A program made the translations under genes and the position numbers. Under the pieces are notes generated by a model that made no database searches, was not told the origin of the DNA, and saw nothing but the letters and a program-made list of their open reading frames with translations. DNA of 63,421 nt from Psychrobacter sp. UBA3480 (GTDB lineage Bacteria > Pseudomonadota > Gammaproteobacteria > Pseudomonadales > Moraxellaceae), in the NCBI RefSeq assembly GCF_002377945.1, contig NZ_DFQV01000031.1:1-63421 (forward strand). The letters are read 5' to 3'. Shown here one piece after another: positions 28,001 through 36,979 of this stretch. Positions within the stretch are counted from its first letter, which is position 1, and every line of letters begins with the position of its first letter.

Positions 28001-31000
28001 TTGTCATAACCAAATTGACGTAAACTGTCTAAACCAAGCGCTTGCACGATCTTTAACTGCCAATAGAATAATTGCGCCAATGCTCGTACTTGCGGGGTAT
28101 AAATCAGTAGCCCTGCCTCACGCAATGTCGGCAGTATCTGCATCAGTAATAACGTAGCATCATGGTCATGAATGCCTTTGTCATAGCCAAGCTGATAGCG
28201 AGGGGTGGCGTAAGCTTTGACCAGTTTGGACAATGGACTGTCATTATCAATATCGCCATTAACATCGAGGGTAATGACAGTCGCATCGTATGCTTGATAT
28301 AGTCGCGTTTCGGTCAAACCCTCCTGGCTGTTCTTAGCACTTTCGATAATGCTATAGGCCAAGTACTCGGCGCGGTACACCTTGTCAGACTCAGAGGCAA
28401 TATTCATGTCCCAGTACGGGCGCAAGGTATTTAACTCAGTGTTATTAAGTACTTCATAATAATCTGTACCCGTTAGATGCAAATTCAGCACGCGCTTGCC
28501 ATCTGACTGCTGACGACTCAATAAGGTCAAATCAAGCGGCTGAGTATTGACTGAAAAGCGGTGCTTACCCAGTTTGATGATTTGACCACCATCTTCAAAC
28601 AAGTCCGACTTGTCTTTTAGACTCTTATAGCTCTCGATTTGAATGGCTTTTAGACGCGCATCGATGTCATCTGCTTTGACGCTAAAGCCCATCGCTTGCA
28701 GCTCTTTTGCGATGTTGCGCACCTTTTGCACCAGACCATCAGCCACAAAATACGTATTTAACGCTTCTTCTTCTGTAAAGCCTGTGACGCCAGTGCTTTG
28801 TGTGCGTTTTTTAATACTCTCAAGCATCCGCAGCGCGCCATCACCTAAGTTTTGCGCTTTGCGATTGCGAGCATCGAGCAATTGCTGCTTATGGTTTTCA
28901 AAGGTTTCGTAGATTTCTTCACGTTTACTAATAATATCGGCTAAAAACTGATCGCCACTATTGGTTTCTGGATCAGCAAACTGACTCTCCAACTCTTCTA
29001 GCTGTACCAGCAATTTTGCCATTTGCTCATCTGACTTCTCAGGGGTATTGGCAATGGATAAGGCATTAGCAATGGACTGACCGAACAGCTTAAACTGCGC
29101 ACCAAATTGTGCAACGGCTTCAGCAGAGCCTAGGTTTTTACGCTTGTGGTTGAGCTTGGCTTTGCTCTGATTTAGACTCGCATAAATGGTCGATATGTCA
29201 TCGATAATTTGCGTACGCACCGTGGCATCGGCCACATCTAATGTGCCTAGCAACTCGGTCAATAAATCTAACCCTTGCGCTGTTTCATCGATTTTTTCTA
29301 GTACGGGTTTTAGCTCAGCATTGGTTTCTGCGGTGTTTAAGCGCTCACTGACATCGACCAATATGCCTTCGTAGCTTGATAGCGCTTCTTCGCCGCTTAA
29401 AAATAACACGGTCTTTTCAGCCAGCTCGCTTTCGGCTTCTTCTAACTGTGTCTGTAATGCTTGTAGCTTATCAGCATCTAGATAACGCAAATCTTCCAAG
29501 CTGACCAAACGGCCTTTTTGGCGTCTTAACGCTGACAACTGATCGACATAGTCACTGGCAGACTCAAAGCTAGTGACGCGTATCTGCCGCAAAATCTCAC
29601 TTTGCTGCGTATCAGCATCGGCTAGCGCAGTTTGGGTTTGTTTCTGGATACTTTGTACTTTGGCGAACTCATCAATGACTAGCTCAGCCGTTGCCGTCAC
29701 TTCCTTAATACTACTGGCGACGTCGCTCAGCTCAGGCTCAGACAACCAGTAATAGCTGTCAAAGAGTCGGCTGGTATTATTGGTAAGCTCTTCATAGAGC
29801 TTCTGTGACACGCTTTGATTGTCAATCAGGCGAGTAATGCTATACAGGTCTGAGATACCACGTACCAGTTCTTTATTGCCGATTTTGCCATAAAAGCTCG
29901 TGCTCTCTGGCAGCTCACTCACATACTCGTGTGAAGCATAAGGCGTGTGCCATATTTGCATTGGGTGAATACGAGACGGCTCACTTTGATCACTAAACAG
30001 TACCAAACGGCCATTCTCAGCCAAAGCCATACCGTTGCAATAAATAGGATTTGCCAATTGCTTTTTAATCAGGTTATAAGGGAACAGCCCCGTGACGCCC
30101 AAGTCTCTGTCATAAAATAAAAATAGAACGTCTTCCCCATTTGGCGATATGATTTTGCGTTTGAACTTTAAGTCTTTGGCGTCCACATTATTGGCATCAA
30201 ACAGTTTATATTCGCCCGTTTGCAGATAGTAGCCACCCGGAAATATGATGCCGTGGTCTTCTGGTAGCTGCACACACGATTGTCCAATCGCATCCAAACG
30301 TAATACCGCTTCGGTTAAAGTGTTATAAACGAAATAACGGTAGTCCTCTTCACGATAGGGCAATATTTTGAGCAGGATTAAACTGCCAACTTTGGCATAA
30401 GCAATCTCGGCATCAGTCAGTGACTGAGTACGATCTTCAACAGGCTCACTATAGATACCCTGCCCTGACTGCGTATTATCCTCAATCTTGATGGTCAGAT
30501 CTCCACCGACCGTCTCTACAAATATCGTATCCAAGATATTCATATGCGGATATTTGCCGTTGATCATCTGATCGCGTGTGGTTTCTATCCAGTCAAAATC
30601 ATAGGCAGGCGGCAGTTCAATGTCACGCTCGCCGCGATTGTCGACGTAAGCGACTTGAGCAGACTCTGGTGTACCTTGGCTAAAATCTAACGCAAAACGG
30701 AACACTCGAATATCAGTGATGCGCTCACCAATCTGAAACGCCAATAGCAGTTTGCTGTCTTTCACCGTTATTTGAATTAAGCGCGTTTGCTTATAATATC
30801 GATACAACTCATTGAAATCTTGGACAAAGGCATCTTGACCCAAAAAAGTGCCTGTTAAATCGACCTCTTCAAGTTGGCACTCTTCTTCACTTTCGACTGG
30901 CTCAATCAAACGATATAGCGACAATACATCCTCAACATTGCTTGCACGTTTGAGTCCCATAAAAACGTTGTAGCCAAACAGTAGATATTCGCCTACTTGC

Positions 31001-31257
31001 ACCATATCCTGCGCCACACAGTTATGTTCGGTACGGATACGCGTACGGGCGATGACTTGCATTTGAGTACTGCCAAACTCTTCGAGACGCGCATTATTTA
31101 GCGTCTGCGTTTGCGTCTCTAAACGACCGCCTTGTTCCGTCAGACGTTTTTTGATGAGCTCGTAAGCATTGCTCGAGGCAACCGCCTGATCAGTTTGGTT
31201 GGCTTGATTAGCGTTATCGTTGCTGTCTGAATTTGTTGAGTTTTGCGTGTCCGCCAT
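25054..31257 (-). CDS. giant AAA ATPase of the 'DNA repair ATPase' (DUF3686) type
   Basis: A 2067-residue protein. The N-terminal beta-rich region of repeated strand-like segments spans about 30-480. Long coiled-coil regions follow (about 520-900), then a conserved middle (about 900-1250) and an AAA domain. Walker A is P-P-G-Y-G-K-T-T near 1525, Walker B is V-M-L-Y-L-D-D near 1586, and sensor V-V-M-A-G-N-P-Y comes next. The C-terminus is again helical. Relatives are annotated as DNA repair ATPases, without firm experimental basis that I know of, and co-occur with flotillin and YqiJ-like genes, as here. Ser/Gly/Asn-rich insertions are visible (about 1140-1180 and 1370-1410). The ATG at 31257 is preferred over a TTG at 31287. 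Confidence 0.85.
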   Translation of the reverse strand: MADTQNSTNSDSNDNANQANQTDQAVASSNAYELIKKRLTEQGGRLETQTQTLNNARLEEFGSTQMQVIARTRIRTEHNCVAQDMVQVGEYLLFGYNVFMGLKRASNVEDVLSLYRLIEPVESEEECQLEEVDLTGTFLGQDAFVQDFNELYRYYKQTRLIQITVKDSKLLLAFQIGERITDIRVFRFALDFSQGTPESAQVAYVDNRGERDIELPPAYDFDWIETTRDQMINGKYPHMNILDTIFVETVGGDLTIKIEDNTQSGQGIYSEPVEDRTQSLTDAEIAYAKVGSLILLKILPYREEDYRYFVYNTLTEAVLRLDAIGQSCVQLPEDHGIIFPGGYYLQTGEYKLFDANNVDAKDLKFKRKIISPNGEDVLFLFYDRDLGVTGLFPYNLIKKQLANPIYCNGMALAENGRLVLFSDQSEPSRIHPMQIWHTPYASHEYVSELPESTSFYGKIGNKELVRGISDLYSITRLIDNQSVSQKLYEELTNNTSRLFDSYYWLSEPELSDVASSIKEVTATAELVIDEFAKVQSIQKQTQTALADADTQQSEILRQIRVTSFESASDYVDQLSALRRQKGRLVSLEDLRYLDADKLQALQTQLEEAESELAEKTVLFLSGEEALSSYEGILVDVSERLNTAETNAELKPVLEKIDETAQGLDLLTELLGTLDVADATVRTQIIDDISTIYASLNQSKAKLNHKRKNLGSAEAVAQFGAQFKLFGQSIANALSIANTPEKSDEQMAKLLVQLEELESQFADPETNSGDQFLADIISKREEIYETFENHKQQLLDARNRKAQNLGDGALRMLESIKKRTQSTGVTGFTEEEALNTYFVADGLVQKVRNIAKELQAMGFSVKADDIDARLKAIQIESYKSLKDKSDLFEDGGQIIKLGKHRFSVNTQPLDLTLLSRQQSDGKRVLNLHLTGTDYYEVLNNTELNTLRPYWDMNIASESDKVYRAEYLAYSIIESAKNSQEGLTETRLYQAYDATVITLDVNGDIDNDSPLSKLVKAYATPRYQLGYDKGIHDHDATLLLMQILPTLREAGLLIYTPQVRALAQLFYWQLKIVQALGLDSLRQFGYDKWLNESVLTRANNWTDRAATAEQLRRALGSDTAKSLLVEDMSQVMRHFVMAHNDDSLSADNGTGINNGAGKQSTSKPESDSNTSDVHNANIFKPSYVQLACEYLVSVMGQSAESNAGAYNTIKWQTSQQAQQLCEQLSQTLNSASGSTQNTASFDQLQSSISKLGFQPKSAYELLATWFHALLDKTYGGTESADGTDEAGEALSEEQLAETETQNALRKQQLESGRHYVPEAIAVLLTQLNDAQREALVQRLIDSGASFDKGAFNKGLSAKGLGNQGLNSTGASGTPSALSFSSITSSATSSTSINNPLNQVQSFERSTGKVSLEIQVNNLLGEHIRIHQQTLTFAVDDFLNRLHHHDTQVIPAYRRYLAMRSEILHDSKETLRLDEFMPRPLSSFVRNRLINESYLPLIGDNLAKQMGTVGEDKRTDLMGILMMISPPGYGKTTLMEYVANRLGLIFMKINCPSLGHDVTSLDPEKAPNATAREELNKINLAFEMGNNVMLYLDDIQHTHAEFLQKFISLGDGTRRIDGVWQGKTKTYDMRGKKFCVVMAGNPYTESGEAFKVPDMLANRADIYNLGDIMSGMEEVFALSYIENSLTSNTALAPMANRDLSDVHRLIKMAKTDNANLAQAQSSDLTYPYSTSEVNEIVAILRHMFRVQEVILDVNQAYIASASQDDKYRVEPIFKLQGSYRNMNKMTEKLSAVMNEEELNQLIDDHYLGESQLLTQGAESNLLKLGEMRGILTEAETERWAQIKADFLRNKAMGGEDGDTGARIVAQLVDLASGFNAISSQFETYLTKNDPEQIARLREAGQQAQLDAQLNAQLESQKILADSVINNAKVVSDSIDNGFEKSVSQLLQIYKHDHNAGKAEGEYLKQNQDVQKALMVQLVNAVEQLAQKMADSLFNSLTETLAKSDENQAADSDIPDIHQQTALMATALKQALEPLTMRMDEKLAIDTSTDQSGKLIVNSLNRLNKIFDDYD

Positions 31258-31385
31258 TGTTGCTCGTCCGTTTTTATTTTTGGGCAATAGGGAAAATAAA
31301 ATAATAGAATTTTCCTAAATTTTTACTTAGCTATAGCATACAATTTGAACTAGTTATAATGAAAACCGCTTGATTTCAAAAAAGC

Positions 31386-32432
31386 TTAAACAACATTAAT
31401 AAAACTATTGTAAATGTAGTTTCCTAATATACCTATAACTAAAGACATCACTAACATTATTGACGTAGAGAAAAATTTATTTTTTGTAGAAGTATTTGAA
31501 AGACTTTTACTCATAAGATCTTGAGTGCTTTTTGTTAATACTACATATGATGGGTAAGGCTTTATAAACTCTTTTAATATACTAATCAGAATAACTAAAA
31601 AAGGAATTGATACCGAGAAAAGTAGTAAATTTGTTCCAGAATAGTCACTTCTATCTAATAATATCTTAGAGATGAAATTCAACTTCTCATTTATTAGTTC
31701 TAAATTATTACTATTTTGAATAGATAACTTTTCTAATTCTTCAATTACATCGTTTGATGACTTAGTATATGTAGAGTAAAATAACATTATGATGCTAAGT
31801 AGCATTGAGAATAGTAAAAACCCTTTACTACTAAGCAAGTCTATAATCTTCATTATACTTTTAAAAATAAAATTTTCTTCTATCCATATTCCATCTAGAG
31901 CCTTTTCAATCATGGTTAGCATGTCATCTGCCCATGTTCTTTCAGTATGCTCAATGTCTATAATAACTATGCCTGTTTTTTTGTTTGAAGATTCTAATAT
32001 CGTATTATTATTACAATCCATATTAGAATCAAAAACAAAATTAATATTTTGTCTTTCTGGGATTTTTTTACTCGGAAATTTAATTAATAACGAAATACTT
32101 ATAAACAACCTAACACTAATTAAACTCATAGTTTCAGAATAAGAATTGAAAGACTCTACGGAAGTTATTTTTCTTTCGACACCGTCATCAAAACTTATTT
32201 TTGCAACAAAATCCACCATTTCAAACTCGTTTTGCTGTTCAAGCCTTTGAAATATAAGAGCTAATAAATGCTTAAAAAATGAATGATCAACCTTAAAAGG
32301 TTTATTAAAAGACTTGCTTATCGCCTGAGGTTGACCTAATAGACTAGATATGAACTCACCAAGATGTTCATCTTCTAAATATAAAGATAGCTCCTTTTGA
32401 TCTTTATCTCTTACCTGAACAACATTTTTCAT
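31386..32432 (-). CDS. AT-rich membrane protein of unknown function
   Basis: A 348-residue protein. The soluble N-terminal half (about 1-180) contains K-I-T-S-V-E-S-F-N-S-Y, F-P-S-K-K-I-P-E-R-Q-N-I and H-T-E-R-T-W-A-D-D-M-L. Three membrane segments follow at about 203-220, 270-290 and 322-345, with a coiled coil between the first two (E-E-L-E-K-L-S near 228). I do not recognise a named family. Codons are dominated by AAA, AAT, ATT and TTA, unlike both neighbours, which points to recent acquisition. It lies between flotillin and the giant ATPase, separated from flotillin by a terminator, so it is probably transcribed on its own. Confidence 0.8.
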   Translation of the reverse strand: MKNVVQVRDKDQKELSLYLEDEHLGEFISSLLGQPQAISKSFNKPFKVDHSFFKHLLALIFQRLEQQNEFEMVDFVAKISFDDGVERKITSVESFNSYSETMSLISVRLFISISLLIKFPSKKIPERQNINFVFDSNMDCNNNTILESSNKKTGIVIIDIEHTERTWADDMLTMIEKALDGIWIEENFIFKSIMKIIDLLSSKGFLLFSMLLSIIMLFYSTYTKSSNDVIEELEKLSIQNSNNLELINEKLNFISKILLDRSDYSGTNLLLFSVSIPFLVILISILKEFIKPYPSYVVLTKSTQDLMSKSLSNTSTKNKFFSTSIMLVMSLVIGILGNYIYNSFINVV

Positions 32433-32572
32433 AATTCATCCTAGTCTTTTCTAATCTTGGAAGTAAAAATTATAATAACCTATACACTTCAATTAACTAA
32501 TAAAAAATTCAAAACTAATTAACCATACAGTTTTTATAAGAGTTAATAATATTCTTTACCTTCAAATAAAAT

Positions 32573-32614
32573 TTGTAGGCTTTCAACCAGTAGTGACTCG
32601 CTGAAAGCCTACAA
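32573..32614 (-). terminator. flotillin gene terminator
   Basis: Perfect 13-bp stem, TTGTAGGCTTTCA (32573-32585) with its complement at 32602-32614, 16-nt loop, 43 nt past the flotillin stop. It separates flotillin from the AT-rich gene downstream. Confidence 0.75.
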
Positions 32615-32656
32615 TATATAAATAAATTATTGATAGTACCTACTTAAAAAACTGCT

Positions 32657-34732
32657 TTAAGCTGGTTTGTCATCATTTGACTGGTTCGCTTTCATAGCTT
32701 GACTAGCCATCACACCATTGATGATACCGCTCAATGTGTCTGACTTACCCGCCAGGCCATCGATGGCTTTACCGATAGACAGTGACTTGGCAAAGTTATC
32801 AAAGAAATGCGCTTCGCCGCCAACAATATCGATTTTGGCTTTCTGTAACGCGACTGCCAATACTTCAGCATTTTCTTTGGCTATCTCTTTACCTGCGTCG
32901 ATCGATGCCAGTGCTTCTTGCAAGGCTGTCTCAAGACTCATGCGGAACTCTTCGTGCTCACGCGCTTCTTTATTCATGCTACCCATTGCATTGAATTTCT
33001 CGACCAGACCATCTGCTTCGGCTTGGAAATGTGCACGAGTGACTTCGGCTTTTGCCAGTCCAACTTCGCGTTCTGCTTTGGCATTAGACTCACCGCGAGC
33101 TGCGATGATTTCAGCATCTGCCATGCCTTTTTCACGCTCAGCTCTGGCGGTAGATTGACCACGAGCGGCGATGATTTCTGCATCGACCATACCGATATCA
33201 CGCTCAGCTTTTGCCTTAGATTCGCCACGAGCCGCGATAACCTCAGCATCTGCCATGCCTTTTTCACGATCTGATTGCGCTTCAGCTTGTCCAGTCGCTT
33301 TAATAATATTGGCTTTCGCAATGCCTTCTTTTTCCATAGAGACCGACTTGGCTTCTTGAATAGCAGCTTCAGCAAAGCCATGTGCAGACTCTTCGGCTTT
33401 AATACCTTCAGCCATTCTGATTTTGGCTTCTGACTCTTTAGCAGAGGCTTCAAGGTTAGCCGTAGCAAGCGTAGTGATTTCAACGGCTTTGTGCTTGGCA
33501 GATAGCTCTTCTGCTTCGGCTTTTTTCACCTGACGTACTTTGATTTCTTCCGCATCGGCTTCTGCTGCTAGCACGCGTGTCTGCTTAGAGCGTTGCGCTT
33601 CACTAACTTCGCGAACTTCTTTGATACGCTCTTCTTCTTGCGCCACTGTTTTGTCGACCGCAATACGCTCGCGGATGACATTGGCGATTTCTTTTTTCTC
33701 AAGTTCAATCGCACGTTCAGCCTCGATGCGTTGCAAGTCAACTTCACGCTCACGAGAGACGATTTCTAAGTCACGAGCACGCGTAACCTTCTCTTCTTCG
33801 ATGACAACTGCACGCAGACGATTTTGACCTGCTACTTCAATTTCACGTTGCTGATTCTCTCGCTGAATCGCTAAGTCCTGCTCAACCATTATGACGGCCG
33901 TTTCTGACTTCTTACGCTCTTCTTCTTCAATCTTACGAGTTTCAGCCGTTTCACGGGCAATCACTGACGAGATTTCACGCTTTTGCTTGGCTTCAGCATC
34001 GGCTTGTTGACGCTCAAGCTCTAGCATCGCCTCTCTGGTTTCAACGTTCTTTTTCTTAACCGCTAGCTCTTCATCACGCTCAAGCTCATTGGTAATAACG
34101 TTTTGAAAAGCCGTTAGTTGAGTAATCTTTTTGATACCTTCAGCATCTAGAATATTACTTGAGTCCAATGACACTTTCGGTGTTTGCTCTAGATAATCGA
34201 TTGCGACATCTTCTAAGACATAGCCGTTTAGATCGTTACCAATTTCTTGAACGATACTGTCACGAAACTCGCTGCGGTTTTCAAACAATTTAACGAAATC
34301 TATTTGCTTACCAACTGTTTTTAGCGCTTCTGAAAACTTGGCATTAAACAGCTCATTAACAGCGACTTTATCTGATGCTCTCTCAACCCCAACCGATTTG
34401 GCGACTTTTAGCACATCCTCTTCGGTTTCATTGACACGTAGATAAAATGCCACGGTGATATCAGCACGCATGTTGTCTGCGCAAATCAAACCTTCTTTAC
34501 CGCGTCTGTCCACTTCTAAGGTGATAAGCGAGATTCTCATCAACTCTTTTTTATTAATAACTGGCCAAACAAAACCACCATCAAAACGTACGGCAATTTT
34601 ACTCACACCGTTAATAATGAGTGCTTTGCCCTGCTCGACCTTAAAGTAAAAGGCTTTGAGCATCAGTAGTGCGACCATCATAAAAACAAACGCCAGCACT
34701 ACAACCACGCCGACGATAATGAGTGTGTCCAT
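32657..34732 (-). CDS. flotillin-like SPFH protein (YqiK-like)
   Basis: A 691-residue flotillin. It has an N-terminal membrane segment (about 4-26), the SPFH/Band 7 domain (about 35-200), and long charged helices that would form coiled coils (Glu/Ala/Lys-rich, about 210-620). Within them, three to four 22-residue repeats (E-K-G-M-A-D-A-E-x-I-A-A-R-G-E-S) lie near 480-570. Flotillins scaffold membrane microdomains; YqiK is the E. coli inner-membrane relative. The start at 34732 is chosen because AAGGA lies 6 nt upstream; the ATG two codons earlier leaves almost no spacing. It groups functionally with the YqiJ-like and AAA ATPase genes. Confidence 0.9.
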   Translation of the reverse strand: MDTLIIVGVVVVLAFVFMMVALLMLKAFYFKVEQGKALIINGVSKIAVRFDGGFVWPVINKKELMRISLITLEVDRRGKEGLICADNMRADITVAFYLRVNETEEDVLKVAKSVGVERASDKVAVNELFNAKFSEALKTVGKQIDFVKLFENRSEFRDSIVQEIGNDLNGYVLEDVAIDYLEQTPKVSLDSSNILDAEGIKKITQLTAFQNVITNELERDEELAVKKKNVETREAMLELERQQADAEAKQKREISSVIARETAETRKIEEEERKKSETAVIMVEQDLAIQRENQQREIEVAGQNRLRAVVIEEEKVTRARDLEIVSREREVDLQRIEAERAIELEKKEIANVIRERIAVDKTVAQEEERIKEVREVSEAQRSKQTRVLAAEADAEEIKVRQVKKAEAEELSAKHKAVEITTLATANLEASAKESEAKIRMAEGIKAEESAHGFAEAAIQEAKSVSMEKEGIAKANIIKATGQAEAQSDREKGMADAEVIAARGESKAKAERDIGMVDAEIIAARGQSTARAEREKGMADAEIIAARGESNAKAEREVGLAKAEVTRAHFQAEADGLVEKFNAMGSMNKEAREHEEFRMSLETALQEALASIDAGKEIAKENAEVLAVALQKAKIDIVGGEAHFFDNFAKSLSIGKAIDGLAGKSDTLSGIINGVMASQAMKANQSNDDKPA

Positions 34733-34771
34733 ATCCATTCCTTTAATTAAAACATTCCATAATCAATTCTA

Positions 34772-34893
34772 TATAAATCAGATACGCTATCAGGCCTGTT
34801 AAATTTACTGTTTATAGCACCTTTTATAGCACGTGTGCCTTAATAGCCCTGTCACGCACCATTCTTATATCTGCATTATTCTGAACCGACTAT
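34772..34893. repeat. degraded copy of the 107-bp inverted-repeat element
   Basis: Ends CCGACTATA at 34893. Its interior resembles copy A (ACGCTATCAGGC and TTTATAGCA against ACGGTATCAGGC and TTTATAGCA) but the left end is eroded. Confidence 0.4.
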
Positions 34894-35082
34894 AACCAAA
34901 TTTAAAACCGTTTAAATCATTGCTAAAAATATTATGCCTAAGCCAGAAATGCTTCTAAAACCTCTGACTAAATCACTATTCATTCTGTGAACTTATTCTG
35001 TGCTAAAAGCGATAATGATGTGCTGAAAATAACGATGGCGAATCATCGTGACTAAATTACTTACTAGTGGCTAAATTGTTTA

Positions 35083-35189
35083 TATAGTCGATTCAATTTA
35101 AAAGTAGTACAAGGCAACCGAGTGTAGATGTATATCAAATACTTCAAGCGAGGTTAACGCAGTAACACTTTTATAGTGGAGTGACTATA
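35083..35189. repeat. 107-bp inverted-repeat element (MITE-like), copy B
   Basis: Left end TATAGTCGATTCAATTTAAA (35083 on) and right end read in reverse (TATAGTCACTCCACTATAAA) match at most positions over about 27 bp. It carries no gene. It separates the flotillin gene from the YqiJ-like gene. The rest of the 34733-35193 gap is AT-rich and holds only the degraded copy at 34772-34893. Confidence 0.7.
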
Positions 35190-35193
35190 GTGG

Positions 35194-35844
35194 TTATTTA
35201 TCTTTTACAGGGGTTACACGATAGGTATTGGCTGCCTCTAAATACTCCACCAACATCACTCGATCGCCTTGTTTCAGCGAGCCATCATTGATGTCTGAGC
35301 GAATTTTGAGTATCAATCCTGCACCGCCATCATTCAATTCTACTTCGCCGTGTTTGTCCGTGACACTAAGGGTACGCACAACCGCGATTTTGCCGATATT
35401 GCTAGCAGCATTGCGTCTAGGTATTTTGGCTATTTTGTTGCGGATGGGAGAAATAATGATGCCTGTCAGCCACATGGAGATGACCAATACAAAGATTAGC
35501 GCCCCAGTGCCGAATAGGTAATATAAGATGCCTGAATCAAAATTTTGATGTAAAAAACTGGTATAGAAGTAACTTAACAACCAACCAATTAAACTTATTA
35601 GGCTAAGAATAACGATAAGCGGCACGCCATATAGACCGAACTTAAGCAGCAGACCCGACACAAATCCTGATGAGGTCAAATCAGCCCCCTCGCCACTTGC
35701 ATCGCCAATATCTACCGTATCCATATCTGCCATACCAAGTAGAGAAACCATCCAATACAAGGTCACACACATCACCAATCCTGTAAATACTATCGTCGGG
35801 TACAAGCTAATTTTGGTGATGAACACGAAAAAAGCCTCTTGCAT
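35194..35844 (-). CDS. YqiJ-like membrane protein with C-terminal OB fold
   Basis: A 216-residue protein with three transmembrane segments (about 10-38, 70-95 and 105-130) and a C-terminal NfeD/OB-type domain (about 145-216, G-K-I-A-V-V-R-T-L-S and Y-L-E-A-A-N-T-Y-R-V-T-P). YqiJ-type proteins pair with flotillins; in E. coli yqiJ and yqiK are adjacent. Here about 460 bp of inverted-repeat elements separate them. AGGGAG lies about 11 nt before the start. Confidence 0.87.
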   Translation of the reverse strand: MQEAFFVFITKISLYPTIVFTGLVMCVTLYWMVSLLGMADMDTVDIGDASGEGADLTSSGFVSGLLLKFGLYGVPLIVILSLISLIGWLLSYFYTSFLHQNFDSGILYYLFGTGALIFVLVISMWLTGIIISPIRNKIAKIPRRNAASNIGKIAVVRTLSVTDKHGEVELNDGGAGLILKIRSDINDGSLKQGDRVMLVEYLEAANTYRVTPVKDK

Positions 35845-35986
35845 TACGCGGGTTCTCCCTTTGTGAACCTAATCTTCTATTTGTAATAACCTACTACAAA
35901 AGCTAAGGCTCTTCACTTAATATTTATAAACTTATGTTGTTTTACAAATAAGTTTATATACATATCACGGCATAAGACATACTTCT

Positions 35987-36949
35987 CTAACGACCCCATA
36001 TCGGTGAGCGTACGACTCCACCATTTTGACCGCTAATGGCATAGCTGGTATTGCCTGACAGAGAATGGATAACTAGACTACCACCATTTTGGCTTGCTGC
36101 TTGCCCGCCCACATTCAAGTGGCGAGTTGGATAGATGGCATAATTGCCAGAGGGAGATAGACGTGCGGGCTCATCAAGCCCTGTTTCTGCCAAGTTGACC
36201 ACCTGCCCAGTCGTCAAGGTCATGACAGCCGCTTTGCGACCATTTAAGTAGGCCATACGCTGACCATCTAAGCTAAGCTGAGGACTGGCCACATACCCAT
36301 TTGTTGATACAGCTGTCGCATTGCCCGTAGCGAAGTCATAACGATAAATTCGTGGTCGTCCAGCACGGACTTTATCACTGGTATAAATAAAGCTCTTGCC
36401 ATCAGCAGCATAACTGGGCTGTACCTCTGTACTCGGCAGAGTCGTTAACTGCTGGGTATTGCCATCACTCAGACGCATCTTATAGATATCAGCATTACCA
36501 CCGACAGTAGAGCTATAGAGCAAATCTTGACCATCGGGTGAAAATGACGCTGACATATTGCTGCCTTCAGCATTTACCACTAGGTTGCGCGTATTGCTAC
36601 TACGATCATAAATATAAATTTTGGGATGCTCACGCGGGGCTTGTTTGCTATAGGCAAGCAGTTGTCCGTCTGCCGACCATGCTGGCGCATAGATATAGCC
36701 ATTAAGCTGATCGATGAGCTGACGATCGCTACCGTCAGGACGAATGCTATAGAGTGTCGATACTTTCGCCGTACCTACGCCCTGCTCTTCTATATAGGCA
36801 ATGTATCCTTGGCGATCAATCACTGGCATACGTGCAGTCAGCGGACTGGTCTCAACTGTACTGATTGGCTTTTTTACTGAGGTATTAGGTAATGTCTGGC
36901 AACCGGTAAGCACAGCAAATACGCCGATGGCAATAGGTGCTTTTATCAT
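35987..36949 (-). CDS. TolB-like beta-propeller lipoprotein
   Basis: A protein of 320 residues from this start. A short lipoprotein signal (M-I-K-A-P-I-A-I-G-V-F-A-V-L-T-G-C) is followed by repeated WD40-like PD40 motifs: W-S-A-D-G-Q-L-L-A-Y, F-S-P-D-G-Q-D-L-L-Y and Y-A-A-D-G-K-S-F-I-Y. These are typical of TolB-type propellers. The role is unknown, presumably periplasmic protein binding. An upstream ATG at 37021 would add 24 residues. I prefer 36949 because it gives a normal lipoprotein signal and because AAAGGG lies just beyond a 29-nt hairpin before the ATG. Confidence 0.8.
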   Translation of the reverse strand: MIKAPIAIGVFAVLTGCQTLPNTSVKKPISTVETSPLTARMPVIDRQGYIAYIEEQGVGTAKVSTLYSIRPDGSDRQLIDQLNGYIYAPAWSADGQLLAYSKQAPREHPKIYIYDRSSNTRNLVVNAEGSNMSASFSPDGQDLLYSSTVGGNADIYKMRLSDGNTQQLTTLPSTEVQPSYAADGKSFIYTSDKVRAGRPRIYRYDFATGNATAVSTNGYVASPQLSLDGQRMAYLNGRKAAVMTLTTGQVVNLAETGLDEPARLSPSGNYAIYPTRHLNVGGQAASQNGGSLVIHSLSGNTSYAISGQNGGVVRSPIWGR

Positions 36950-36950
36950 T

Positions 36951-36979
36951 AGTCTATCTATGTTTGATTTAGATAGACT
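36951..36979 (-). promoter_or_regulatory. hairpin between a Shine-Dalgarno-like run and the TolB-like start
   Basis: AGTCTATCTA (36951-36960) pairs perfectly with 36970-36979. On the minus strand the order is AAAGGG, hairpin, one A, then ATG at 36949. Folding would bring the purine run next to the start codon. Confidence 0.4.
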
